Origin: Liquorilactobacillus mali
Lineage (GTDB): Bacteria; Bacillota; Bacilli; Lactobacillales; Lactobacillaceae
NCBI RefSeq assembly: GCF_001437155.1
Contig: NZ_JQAR01000002.1
Coordinates: forward strand, 1 to 64,000
Direction: 5' to 3'
Length of the DNA: 64,000 bases
In this document: positions 28,119-37,776 of the stretch, in pieces
Layout: each line of letters opens with the position of its first letter
Position numbering within the stretch: the first letter of the stretch is position 1
Program-made: the position numbers and the translations under genes
The notes under the pieces: generated by a model
What the model was told of the DNA's origin: nothing
The model's input: only the letters and a program-made list of their open reading frames with translations
Database searches by the model: none

Positions 28119-28988
28119 ATGAAAGGAATAATTTTAGCTGGTGGTTCAGGTACACGTTTGTATCCATTGACACGTGCGACATCAAAACAATTGATGCCAA
28201 TTTATGACAAGCCAATGATCTACTATCCAATGTCTACATTGATGTTGGCAGGAATCAAGGATATTTTGATCATTTCAACGCCACAAGATGAGTCGAGATT
28301 TGAAGAATTATTTGGGGATGGACATGAACTTGGTCTACATATTGAATATAAGGTCCAACCTAAGCCGGAAGGATTAGCACAGGCCTTTATTTTAGGGGCC
28401 GACTTTATTGGCAATGATAGTGTTTGTCTTGTCTTAGGAGATAATATCTACTATGGTGGCGGCCTTTCTAAGATGTTGCAGCATGCAGCTGAAAAAGAAC
28501 ATGGAGCAACTGTTTTTGGATATCACGTAAACGATCCAGAGCGTTTTGGCGTAGTTGATTTTGATAAAGACATGAATGCTTTGTCAATTGAAGAAAAACC
28601 AGAGCATCCAAAGTCACATTATGCGGTCACAGGTCTTTATTTCTACGATAATGATGTTGTGGAAATCGCGAAAAATATCAAGCCTTCACCACGTGGCGAA
28701 TTGGAAATTACGGATGTTAATAAGGAATACCTTTCACGCGGGACTTTGTCAGTTGAACTGATGGGTCGTGGTTTTGCATGGTTGGATACGGGTACCCACG
28801 AGTCATTGCTGGAAGCGTCATCGTTTATTGCAACGATTGAAAAAAGGCAAAATCAAAAAGTTGCTTGCTTAGAAGAGATCGCATATCGGATGGGTTACAT
28901 CAGTAGAGAACAGTTAGCTGTGTTAGCACAACCTTTGAAGAAGAATCAGTATGGTCAATATTTACTAAGATTAGCGAGTGAGGGTTAA
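28119..28988 (+). CDS. rmlA: Glucose-1-phosphate thymidylyltransferase
   Basis: 289 residues. The nucleotide-binding start [16 protein letters not shown] and [10 protein letters not shown] are intact, as are the RmlA segments [16 protein letters not shown] and TGLYFYD. It makes dTDP-glucose from glucose-1-phosphate and dTTP, the first step to dTDP-L-rhamnose. The start follows GGAGGACAG. It leads the rmlA-C-B-D cluster with gaps of 2, 11 and 24 bases, clearly one operon. Confidence 0.96.
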   Translation: MKGIILAGGSGTRLYPLTRATSKQLMPIYDKPMIYYPMSTLMLAGIKDILIISTPQDESRFEELFGDGHELGLHIEYKVQPKPEGLAQAFILGADFIGNDSVCLVLGDNIYYGGGLSKMLQHAAEKEHGATVFGYHVNDPERFGVVDFDKDMNALSIEEKPEHPKSHYAVTGLYFYDNDVVEIAKNIKPSPRGELEITDVNKEYLSRGTLSVELMGRGFAWLDTGTHESLLEASSFIATIEKRQNQKVACLEEIAYRMGYISREQLAVLAQPLKKNQYGQYLLRLASEG

Positions 28989-28990
28989 AG

Positions 28991-30612
<1,622 letters not shown>

Positions 30613-30636
30613 GATGCTGATTGAGAAGGTGACAAA

Positions 30637-31473
30637 GTGATATTAGTTACAGGTGGAAGCGGACAACTTGGTTCGGAATTACGATACTTGCTTGATGAAA
30701 AAAAGATCGAATATGTTGCACCAAGTTCAAAAGAATTGAATATTACTGATGAAAAGAGTGTTATGCAATATGTTGAGAAACTTAGACCTTCAGTAATTTA
30801 TCATTGCGCAGCTTATACAGCAGTCGATGCCGCTGAGGATGATGGCAAAGAGCTAAATTATCTGGTTAATAATGTAGGTACTGTCAATATGGCGAAAGCA
30901 GCTGCAAAAGTCGATGCAACTATTGTATATATTAGTACCGACTATGTCTTTGATGGTAATTTGACTGATGGAGAATACACAGTCGAGGCACAAACTAACC
31001 CACTGAATGAGTACGGTAAAGCCAAGCTTGCAGGTGAGAAGGCAATCCAAAATTTTGCAAGTAAATACTATATTATCAGGACGTCATGGGTATTTGGTCA
31101 ATATGGCAAGAATTTTGTTTTTACAATGCAACGCCTTGCGAAGCAGCATCCAAAGGTAACCGTTGTCGCGGATCAGTTTGGGAGACCAACTTGGACGAGA
31201 ACACTTGCAGAATTTATGACTTATGCAGTTGAAAATCACGTTGATTACGGAATCTATCATCTTTCAAATGACAACACATGTACATGGTATGACTTTGCAA
31301 GTGAGATCTTAAAGGATGAAGATGTTGTTGTAGAGCCGCTAACAAGTGAGCAATTTCCACAAAAAGCAACAAGACCAGCACATTCAATCATGGATTTAAG
31401 TAAGGTAAAGTCTACAGGATTTAAAATTCCAACATGGCAAGACGCACTAAATGAAATGTTAAACCGAATGTAA
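30637..31473 (+). CDS. rmlD: dTDP-4-dehydrorhamnose reductase
   Basis: 278 residues of the SDR fold. The cofactor loop ILVTGGSGQLGSEL, the STDYVFDG strand and YGKAKLAGE (catalytic Tyr-x3-Lys) are intact. It reduces the 4-keto group to finish dTDP-L-rhamnose. The start is GTG 30637 behind GAGAAGGTGACAAA. Rhamnose made here is the likely donor for the flanking family 2 transferases. Confidence 0.95.
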   Translation: MILVTGGSGQLGSELRYLLDEKKIEYVAPSSKELNITDEKSVMQYVEKLRPSVIYHCAAYTAVDAAEDDGKELNYLVNNVGTVNMAKAAAKVDATIVYISTDYVFDGNLTDGEYTVEAQTNPLNEYGKAKLAGEKAIQNFASKYYIIRTSWVFGQYGKNFVFTMQRLAKQHPKVTVVADQFGRPTWTRTLAEFMTYAVENHVDYGIYHLSNDNTCTWYDFASEILKDEDVVVEPLTSEQFPQKATRPAHSIMDLSKVKSTGFKIPTWQDALNEMLNRM

Positions 31474-31508
31474 TACAGGTGTATACGAGTTATGAAAGGA
31501 TTTAGAAA

Positions 31509-32405
31509 ATGAATAAGTATGGGATTGTTGTACTAAATTATCTGAACTATGAAGATACTATCGAATGTTTAGATACAATTAGGGATCAAACATTTAAAGA
31601 TATACCAATAGTAGTGGTCGATAATGGTTCCCAGAATGGGTCTGTTCCTGCAATAGAAAAGGCAATAACGAAGTATAAGAACATTTTTTTTATTAAGTCA
31701 TCAACAAACCTTGGCTTTGCAAAGGGGAATAACTTGGGAATTAATTATTTACGTGAGCAGTTAGATGTAGATAATATATTCTTGTGCAACAATGATTTAG
31801 TTTTTTCTGATTCTAATTACTTGGAACAACTTGTCAGTTTAAAGATTCCAGATGATGTAGGTGCAATTGGAACAGCAATTATTGGTAAACAAGGATTTGA
31901 TCAAAATCCTTTAAGTGAAAAAACATCAGAAAAAGATCTTACGGAATTGGTAAACAATTATGAACATCCTGATTTAAAAGAAAAAATCAAACAAATGTTA
32001 TACAAAAATTTTGGTGATCAGATTAGCAAAATTAAGCATATGAAGAAATCCAAGGTAATAAAAAATGAAGAAACTGTTGTGTTATCTGGGAAAGACTATC
32101 TTCATGGTTCAGCGATTTTGTTGACGAAAAATTATTTTCAGAAGTTCCCAGGTTTGTATCCGAAGACTTTTCTATATGGTGAAGAAATTATTCTAAAAGT
32201 TTTGTTTGAAAAAGCTGGCTTAAAAATGCTTTATGTTCCAGAGTTGGTCATAAATCACAAAGAAGATAAGTCATCTGCGTTAAGCTTTGTAAATAGGGCT
32301 AATATTGTCAATAAGTATAGGTATGAAGGGAATAAGATTGTCCTTCAGGTGTATGGAAAGTCCCTCAGTGATATTCAGGCTGATTTTTCAGAAGTAGGTG
32401 AATAG
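31509..32405 (+). CDS. Family 2 glycosyltransferase (rhamnosyltransferase-like)
   Basis: 298 residues. The GT-A fold is marked by GIVVLNYLNYEDT, VVVDNGSQNGS (about 35-45) and the metal motif LCNNDLVFS (about 95-103), and YGEEIILKVLFEKAGL is the usual later helix of rhamnosyltransferases. The gene lies 35 bases after rmlD behind GAAAGGA, so use of dTDP-rhamnose is a fair guess. The carboxy-terminus has no membrane helix. Confidence 0.82.
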   Translation: MNKYGIVVLNYLNYEDTIECLDTIRDQTFKDIPIVVVDNGSQNGSVPAIEKAITKYKNIFFIKSSTNLGFAKGNNLGINYLREQLDVDNIFLCNNDLVFSDSNYLEQLVSLKIPDDVGAIGTAIIGKQGFDQNPLSEKTSEKDLTELVNNYEHPDLKEKIKQMLYKNFGDQISKIKHMKKSKVIKNEETVVLSGKDYLHGSAILLTKNYFQKFPGLYPKTFLYGEEIILKVLFEKAGLKMLYVPELVINHKEDKSSALSFVNRANIVNKYRYEGNKIVLQVYGKSLSDIQADFSEVGE

Positions 32406-32516
32406 ATTTGCATGAATGGTTAGCAAAGAAAAAGTATATCACATATGTAGCAGCACTCTAATGAATATAAAAAATGGGAGATTTTTGTAATCTTCTAAAT
32501 CATTGGAGTGTAAAAA

Positions 32517-33710
32517 TTGAAAATTAAATATCATAAGAATATTAAATACAGTTACTATTACAGCTTTTTTTCTTTCTTTGGAGTGACAGGACTTTGGGTG
32601 ATGTATCTGCAGCATGCTGGTTTGACACTGTTTGAAGTCGGTCTATGTGAAAGTATTTTTCATATTGCAAGTTTTTTGTTTGAAGTTCCAAGCGGATTAC
32701 TGGCTGATCGTTTTTCATATAGAAAAGTATTGGTTGCAGGTAGGGTCGTGTCAATTTTATCGGCTGTGATAATGCTCTTTGCACATTCTTTTTGGCTTTT
32801 TGCTTTTAGTTTTATACTAAGTGCATTCTCATATAATCTTCAATCTGGAACGATTGATGCATTAATGTATGACTCACTGATTGAGAATCAGCAGACTTCT
32901 GATTTTCCAAAGATCATCAGTAAAACTGAAATTATTTTTGAGGTTGCAGACACATTGGGTGTTGTTGTAGCGGGCTTTTTTGTTCATTGGCATTTTGAAC
33001 TAACTTATGTAATTGCGATTTTAGTTGGAATGTTGGCACTTGTTTCAGTGTTGTTTTTGAAAGAGCCGCTCAAGAATAATCAAGTTCAAACTGACACTGT
33101 TGACGCTGTCAAAGAAGCGGAGTTAACGATTGTAGAGTTAATTAAATCTTCTTGGTCCATTTTGAAGAAAGAAAAATTTTTGCGTAACTTGATGATATAT
33201 CAGGCTGTGATTGATTTGATTTGTACTAGTTATTATTATTACTATCAATCTATCATGAAAAGTAATGGTTTTTCTGGATTTATGATCTCTGGGATTATTA
33301 TTGTTTCTTCGGTTATGGCCGTCCTTTCCATTAGCGTAACTCCTAGGATTACAAGATGTTTTAGCCAACTAACTATCCTGCGATTTCTAGTAGTTCCAAT
33401 ACTAGGATTAATCTCCTTAATGTTTTTTAGAAATGGGATAATTATGCTGCTGTTGTTCATGATTCTCAGGGTATTAAGCGCTGTGGTTGGACCATTGTTC
33501 AGTAACTATTACAATGATCTAATTGAATCAAAACAAAGAGCAACGCTGCTGAGCGTCGCGAGTGTGATTTTTTCAGCTTTTATGATTGTGCTGTTTCCGG
33601 TGATCGGATGGTTGATTGATCAGATTGGTTTTGCAATTACGTTTGGAGTTATAGGAATTGCGACATGTGCGATAACCTGCGTAAAAAAGTTTTTGATAAT
33701 AACTAAATAA
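32517..33710 (+). CDS. MFS transporter
   Basis: 397 residues with about 12 transmembrane segments. The conserved loop between helices 2 and 3 reads FEVPSGLLADRFSYRK (about residues 60-75), the MFS signature. The small-drug or unknown-solute branch with a FEVPSG motif is common in Firmicutes. The start is TTG 32517, with GGAG ten bases before. It lies at the end of the polysaccharide segment but has no obvious tie to it; cargo unknown. Confidence 0.8.
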   Translation: MKIKYHKNIKYSYYYSFFSFFGVTGLWVMYLQHAGLTLFEVGLCESIFHIASFLFEVPSGLLADRFSYRKVLVAGRVVSILSAVIMLFAHSFWLFAFSFILSAFSYNLQSGTIDALMYDSLIENQQTSDFPKIISKTEIIFEVADTLGVVVAGFFVHWHFELTYVIAILVGMLALVSVLFLKEPLKNNQVQTDTVDAVKEAELTIVELIKSSWSILKKEKFLRNLMIYQAVIDLICTSYYYYYQSIMKSNGFSGFMISGIIIVSSVMAVLSISVTPRITRCFSQLTILRFLVVPILGLISLMFFRNGIIMLLLFMILRVLSAVVGPLFSNYYNDLIESKQRATLLSVASVIFSAFMIVLFPVIGWLIDQIGFAITFGVIGIATCAITCVKKFLIITK

Positions 33711-33722
33711 AATAGTCAAAGT

Positions 33723-33766
33723 GAGAAGTTATAGATGTGTCAGCATTCTATGGCTTCTTATTTTTG
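33723..33766 (+). terminator. Rho-independent terminator
   Basis: GAAG..ATAG (33725-33735) pairs with CTAT..CTTC (33748-33757), followed by TTATTTTT. It ends the MFS transcript and isolates the next operon. Confidence 0.6.
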
Positions 33767-33859
33767 TATTATGTTTTGAAAGATAATTACTATTTTTTCA
33801 TTGACAAATAAGAATATTTTATTAAAACTTTATTAAATACAAAAAAATTAAACTTATTA

Positions 33860-33888
33860 TTGTCTTTTTAGAATATTAAGAATATAAT
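33860..33888 (+). promoter_or_regulatory. Candidate promoter of the fructosamine operon
   Basis: TTGTCT (33860-33865) and a perfect TATAAT (33883-33888) are 17 bases apart. They lie in an A/T-rich 340-base gap that shows no gene. Confidence 0.55.
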
Positions 33889-33940
33889 TAAAAATGTTTT
33901 TAACATTATATAATACGACTTAATACATATTATTATATGT

Positions 33941-33958
33941 ACTTATAAAGTTATAAGT
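33941..33958. promoter_or_regulatory. Palindromic operator candidate (GntR type)
   Basis: ACTTATAAAGTTATAAGT is an inverted repeat with perfect 8-base arms and a 2-base centre. Its position 50 bases downstream of the promoter and in front of the operon that encodes a GntR/UTRA regulator suggests a binding site for that regulator, blocking elongation or initiation. Confidence 0.5.
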
Positions 33959-34050
33959 TATTGGATACTCAAATAAATATAACTTTGATACATCTTTTAG
34001 TGCAAGAACTAATAGGGAGAAATGAGTGCCAGAAAAAGGAGAGATTAGAA

Positions 34051-34884
34051 ATGAAAAAAATATACAAGAAATTGATTTTAACTATTTTACTTTTGGGTTT
34101 AATAGTATCAGCGGCCGGTTGTTCCAGCAGTAATTCTAATAATAAAGACAATAGCGTAAAAAAAATTCAGGATAAAGGTACATTAGTTGTAGGAACCTCT
34201 GCAGATTTTGCACCATTTGAGTTTCCCATAGTAAAGAATGGGAAAAAGCAGATTGTTGGGTATGATATGATGATTGCAAAAAAGATAGCTAAAGAATTGC
34301 ATGTTAAGTTAAAAATTCAAAATGAAGAATTTTCCTCGTTGATCACTGATTTACGTGGAAATAAAATTGATTTGATTATAGCCGGACTTTCGGTAACTAA
34401 ACAACGCGAGAAATATATTAGCTTCTCAAAACCGTACTATAAGGCAAGTGATGTTTTATTGGTAAGGAAGGGTAATTCCCAAAAATATAACTCTGTCAAA
34501 TCCTTGACAAGTAAAAATATTGGAGTTCAGCAGAGCAGCAGTCAGGAGAGAGAGGCAAAAAAGATTTTTAAAAAGAGTACTTTGATTGTGGAAAGTGCAG
34601 TTACGGGCTTAGTAACAGAGTTATCCCAAGATAAATTAGATGGGGTAGTTCTTGGTCAAGCGATTGCAACCGAATATGTTTCTAAGTTTCCTGATAAATA
34701 TGCAATTGCAAAAGTGAATGTTCCTGTTAAAAAAGATGCACAAACAAATAATATTGGAGTTCGAAAGGGTGATAAAGAATTAAGGAAAAGAGTTAACAAG
34801 GTCATTACGCAGATTCAAAAAAATGGCGAAGATACAAAAATGTTCAACGAGGCAAAACAATTACAAGACAAATACGGTAAATAA
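34051..34884 (+). CDS. Amino-acid-type ABC binding lipoprotein of the fructosamine operon
   Basis: 277 residues. A lipoprotein signal with lipobox VSAAGC (Cys about 27) is followed by a family 3 binding-protein domain: GTLVVGTSADFAPFEF, FSSLITDLRGNKIDLIIAGLSVT and REKYISFSKPYY. These proteins sit on the outer face of the membrane and feed polar amino acids to ABC permeases. ATG 34051 follows AAGGAGAG; the frame opens at TTG 33961, but that part has no signal. As first gene ahead of deglycase and kinase, its ligand is probably a glycated amino acid. No permease or ATPase gene is present. Confidence 0.85.
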   Translation: MKKIYKKLILTILLLGLIVSAAGCSSSNSNNKDNSVKKIQDKGTLVVGTSADFAPFEFPIVKNGKKQIVGYDMMIAKKIAKELHVKLKIQNEEFSSLITDLRGNKIDLIIAGLSVTKQREKYISFSKPYYKASDVLLVRKGNSQKYNSVKSLTSKNIGVQQSSSQEREAKKIFKKSTLIVESAVTGLVTELSQDKLDGVVLGQAIATEYVSKFPDKYAIAKVNVPVKKDAQTNNIGVRKGDKELRKRVNKVITQIQKNGEDTKMFNEAKQLQDKYGK

Positions 34885-34932
34885 TTAACGATAGTTTAGT
34901 AAACATAAATGAAAGATACGAGGGGAATTTTA

Positions 34933-35901
34933 ATGGACATAGCAACAATTGCAGAAAATATAATACAAAAGAGTGATAAAAAGCTAAAAGAAATTTATTT
35001 TGTAGCTTGTGGTGGATCATTGGTTGATATGTATGTGTCCAACTATTTAATAATGCACGAATCAATGTCCTTGGTTAGCGGTTGGGTTACTGGTAACGAA
35101 TTTGCAAAAGCTACACCTAAAAGATTGGGCAAACAATCTCTAGTTATTTTGTGTTCTCATAGTGGGAATACACCAGAAACCGTAGATGCAGGAATAATAG
35201 CAAAAAAGGCCGGTGCACAAACTGTCGGTTTTACTTTCAATGAGAACGCCGATTTGTTGAAAATAACAGATTATAGCTATGTATATGATTGGGGCAACGA
35301 GCGTGAAGTTGATAATAATCCTATGGCGTTGATTATGAATCTAACTGTTGAGGTTTTAAGAAAAATTGAGGGTTTTGAGAATTATAGTAAATTTAAAGAT
35401 GGATTAAAAAAAATCAATTCAATAGTTGCAAATGCAGAAGATTTTGTTCAACAAAGAGCAAAAAATTTTGCGGTTGCAAGAGCAGATGAAAAATTATTTA
35501 ATGTAATTGGAAGTGGCGCTACATTTGGTCAAATATATGGTTTTGCAATTTGTTCATTAATGGAGATGCAATGGATAAATGCAATTGCGATAAATTCTGG
35601 TGAGTTTTTTCATGGTCCATTTGAAGTTACGGATAAAGAATTACCATTTATATTGACATTGAGTGTTGGTAAAACTAGATATCTAGATGAAAGAGTAAAG
35701 TCTTTTTTGAATTCCTATGCTAAAAAAATAGAAATAATTGATGCGAAAGAACTTGGGCTGGATCTAATTGATGAAGAAGTCGCTGAGTATTTTAATCCGA
35801 TTTTATTTTACAGCGTGCTAGCACAGTACCGAAAAGCTTTAGGTAATGTACGTAATCATCCGTTAGATATCAGAAGATATATGGGTAAAGTTGAATATTA
35901 A
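34933..35901 (+). CDS. frlB: FrlB-like fructosamine-6-phosphate deglycase (SIS domain)
   Basis: 322 residues with two SIS domains. The sugar-phosphate loop CSHSGNTPETVDA (about 75-87) and the FrlB-like carboxy-terminus VRNHPLDIRRYMGKVEY are present. FrlB splits fructoselysine-6-phosphate (or a related Amadori product) into glucose-6-phosphate and the free amino acid. The start ATG 34933 follows GAGGGG. It is followed after 17 bases by the kinase that makes its substrate. Which amino acid is carried cannot be told from sequence. Confidence 0.85.
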   Translation: MDIATIAENIIQKSDKKLKEIYFVACGGSLVDMYVSNYLIMHESMSLVSGWVTGNEFAKATPKRLGKQSLVILCSHSGNTPETVDAGIIAKKAGAQTVGFTFNENADLLKITDYSYVYDWGNEREVDNNPMALIMNLTVEVLRKIEGFENYSKFKDGLKKINSIVANAEDFVQQRAKNFAVARADEKLFNVIGSGATFGQIYGFAICSLMEMQWINAIAINSGEFFHGPFEVTDKELPFILTLSVGKTRYLDERVKSFLNSYAKKIEIIDAKELGLDLIDEEVAEYFNPILFYSVLAQYRKALGNVRNHPLDIRRYMGKVEY

Positions 35902-35918
35902 GTTAAGGTGGTTTTTAA

Positions 35919-36737
35919 ATGAATGTTCTAGGTTTAGGAGATGCAGTGGTCGATAAATATATTAATAAACATATAATGTATCCAGGTGGAAATGCATTGA
36001 ACTTTGCGGCTTTTGCTAAAAAGCTAGGACAACAAGCGAGTTTCCTAGGTGTTTTTGGTTCTGATAAAGAGGGATCATATTTAAAAGAAGTTATTGATAG
36101 TTTAAAAATTGATAGGAGCCATAGTAGAACAAGAAACGGGGAAAATGGTTATTCAGAAGTTAAAGTTCTAGATAGTGATCGAGTTTTTGTTGGTAGCAAT
36201 AAGGGAGGAATTTCGTCGGGAAAATTATTGAAATTAAATAAAGAAGATTATGATTATTTAAGAGACTTTGATTTGATTCACATTGGACTTTATGGTCAGG
36301 TCGATCATTTACTAGATAAGTTACAAGCAATGAATGTTTTATTGTCATATGATTTTTCTGATAACTTCACTACTGAGAAAGTTGATGGTATAATTAGCAA
36401 AATAAATTATGGCTTCTTCTCACTAAGTGGTAAAGACAGCAATTACGTTAAGAGTTTTTTGAAAAGAAATTATACTAGCAATAATAAAGTTTTATTGGCC
36501 ACTCGTGGTTCCAAGTCTGCTATAGCATTTGACGGTAAGAATTTCTTTGAGAAAAAACCAAATAATATTGTTCCAGTTGATACTATGGCGGCAGGTGATG
36601 CGTTTATAACATCATTCTTGTTGGCATATCTGTCGTCAGGTAAGGATAGTGTTGAAGAAGCGATGGCTAAAGCCAATATTTTTGCTGCCAAATCTTGTCA
36701 AGTAGCTGGATCATTTGGTTTTGGAGCGAAATATTAA
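35919..36737 (+). CDS. frlD: FrlD-like fructosamine 6-kinase (PfkB family)
   Basis: 272 residues of the ribokinase/PfkB fold. PGGNALNFAAFAKKLG near the start and PVDTMAAGDAFITS near the end (catalytic Asp of GDAF) are the two family signatures. FrlD phosphorylates fructoselysine on C6, giving the FrlB substrate. Presence of a kinase means the substrate enters unphosphorylated, by ABC or other transport and not by a PTS. A ribosome binding site (AAGGTGG) precedes the start. Confidence 0.85.
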   Translation: MNVLGLGDAVVDKYINKHIMYPGGNALNFAAFAKKLGQQASFLGVFGSDKEGSYLKEVIDSLKIDRSHSRTRNGENGYSEVKVLDSDRVFVGSNKGGISSGKLLKLNKEDYDYLRDFDLIHIGLYGQVDHLLDKLQAMNVLLSYDFSDNFTTEKVDGIISKINYGFFSLSGKDSNYVKSFLKRNYTSNNKVLLATRGSKSAIAFDGKNFFEKKPNNIVPVDTMAAGDAFITSFLLAYLSSGKDSVEEAMAKANIFAAKSCQVAGSFGFGAKY

Positions 36738-36762
36738 TTTTATACAGAATGGGAAGGTTTTA

Positions 36763-37476
36763 ATGAAATATAGCAATTCAATGAGGCCGCTTTATCTTCA
36801 AATTCAAGACGATATTAAAAATAGTATAAATTCAGGCAAATTTAAACATGGACAGAAAATACCCACTGAGTCACAATTGCAAAAAATGTTTAATGTTAGT
36901 CGAGTGACCGTTAGAAAAGCAATGAATGGCTTAGTTGATAATGGTGACTTAATCAGACAGCAGGGAATTGGGACCTTTGTCAATCATAGAAAAGTGAGTA
37001 GAAAGATAGAATATGTTCGTGGATTTACAGACAGCTGTACAGAAAACGGTCTAGTGCCTAAGACCCTCTTATTAGATAAGAAGGTAATGAATCCAACAGG
37101 TGAATTGAAAAAGCAGCTGGATCTTGAGGAAGACGAAAAAGTTATTTTAATTAAGCGAAAAAGATTGGCAAATGGTAGACCAATAATGTTTGAAAATAAT
37201 TATTTCCCACAAAAAAGATTTGAATTCTTGTTAGATGAAGATTTAAATGGTTCTCTATATCATTTGTTAGATAAAAAATATAATATTTATCCTGATAATC
37301 CAGGAAAAACAACTTTAGAGCTGTGTGTTGCAGATATTAGGATTGCTGAAATAATGGAAGTAGATATTGGAGTTCCTTTTTTCTATATGGAAACTGAAAT
37401 TTCAGATCAAAATAACATGCCAATTCATGTAGGCCATCAATATTATTTGGGTGAATATTATAAATTTGATATTTGA
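36763..37476 (+). CDS. frlR: GntR/UTRA regulator of the fructosamine operon
   Basis: 237 residues: a winged-helix GntR domain (PLYLQIQDDIKNSI, TESQLQKMFNVSRVTVRKAM) followed by a UTRA effector domain ending GHQYYLGEYYKFDI. UTRA domains bind small sugar-like ligands, often the phosphorylated pathway intermediate. It is most like FrlR-type repressors by context. ATG 36763 follows GGGAAGG; the frame reaches back to 36715 inside frlD. The palindrome at 33941 is the likely target. Confidence 0.82.
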   Translation: MKYSNSMRPLYLQIQDDIKNSINSGKFKHGQKIPTESQLQKMFNVSRVTVRKAMNGLVDNGDLIRQQGIGTFVNHRKVSRKIEYVRGFTDSCTENGLVPKTLLLDKKVMNPTGELKKQLDLEEDEKVILIKRKRLANGRPIMFENNYFPQKRFEFLLDEDLNGSLYHLLDKKYNIYPDNPGKTTLELCVADIRIAEIMEVDIGVPFFYMETEISDQNNMPIHVGHQYYLGEYYKFDI

Positions 37477-37496
37477 AACAAAATAAATAAAGCGAA

Positions 37497-37534
37497 GCCG
37501 GGTCGAATATTAAAATTTGACCTGGTTCTTTTAT
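37497..37534 (+). terminator. Terminator of the fructosamine operon
   Basis: GCCGGGTC (37497-37504) pairs with GACCTGGT (37519-37526) with wobble pairs, extended by an A/T core, and is followed by TCTTTTATTT. It belongs to the recurrent GTC/GAC-core hairpin set. Confidence 0.7.
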
Positions 37535-37668
37535 TTATACCATATAAATATGCCCCGTAAATACAAATATTGTGTTAAAATTACTTGGTAATGCTCAAAA
37601 TAACACAGTAAAAAAAATATATTTTGTGCTATATAACAGGCATTATAGCTCACTAATTAAAATGTTTT

Positions 37669-37738
37669 TTGTAATTTGTGAAATCTATTGCTTATAAAGA
37701 GAAAAAGTGCTATTATTCAATTGTGGAAAGCGCTTGCA
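37669..37738 (+). promoter_or_regulatory. pflB promoter candidate with cre site
   Basis: TTGTAA (37669-37674) and TATAAA (37693-37698) are 18 bases apart. GGAAAGCGCTTGCA (37725-37738) matches 12 of 14 bases of the palindromic cre TGAAAGCGCTTTCA and lies 27 bases downstream of the -10, where bound CcpA would block transcription. This ties formate-lyase expression to carbon status. Confidence 0.6.
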
Positions 37739-37776
37739 TAAAAACCAGATTTGACTTCATAAGGAGGCATTTAATG

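Noticed and set aside
33138-33460. Minus-strand open frames inside the MFS gene
   Set aside because: They are antisense shadows of the well-supported MFS frame and have no ribosome binding sites.
37678-37776. Amino-terminal extension of pflB
   Set aside because: The extra 33 codons contain the cre site and match no PFL amino-terminus; AAGGAGG stands just before 37774/37777.
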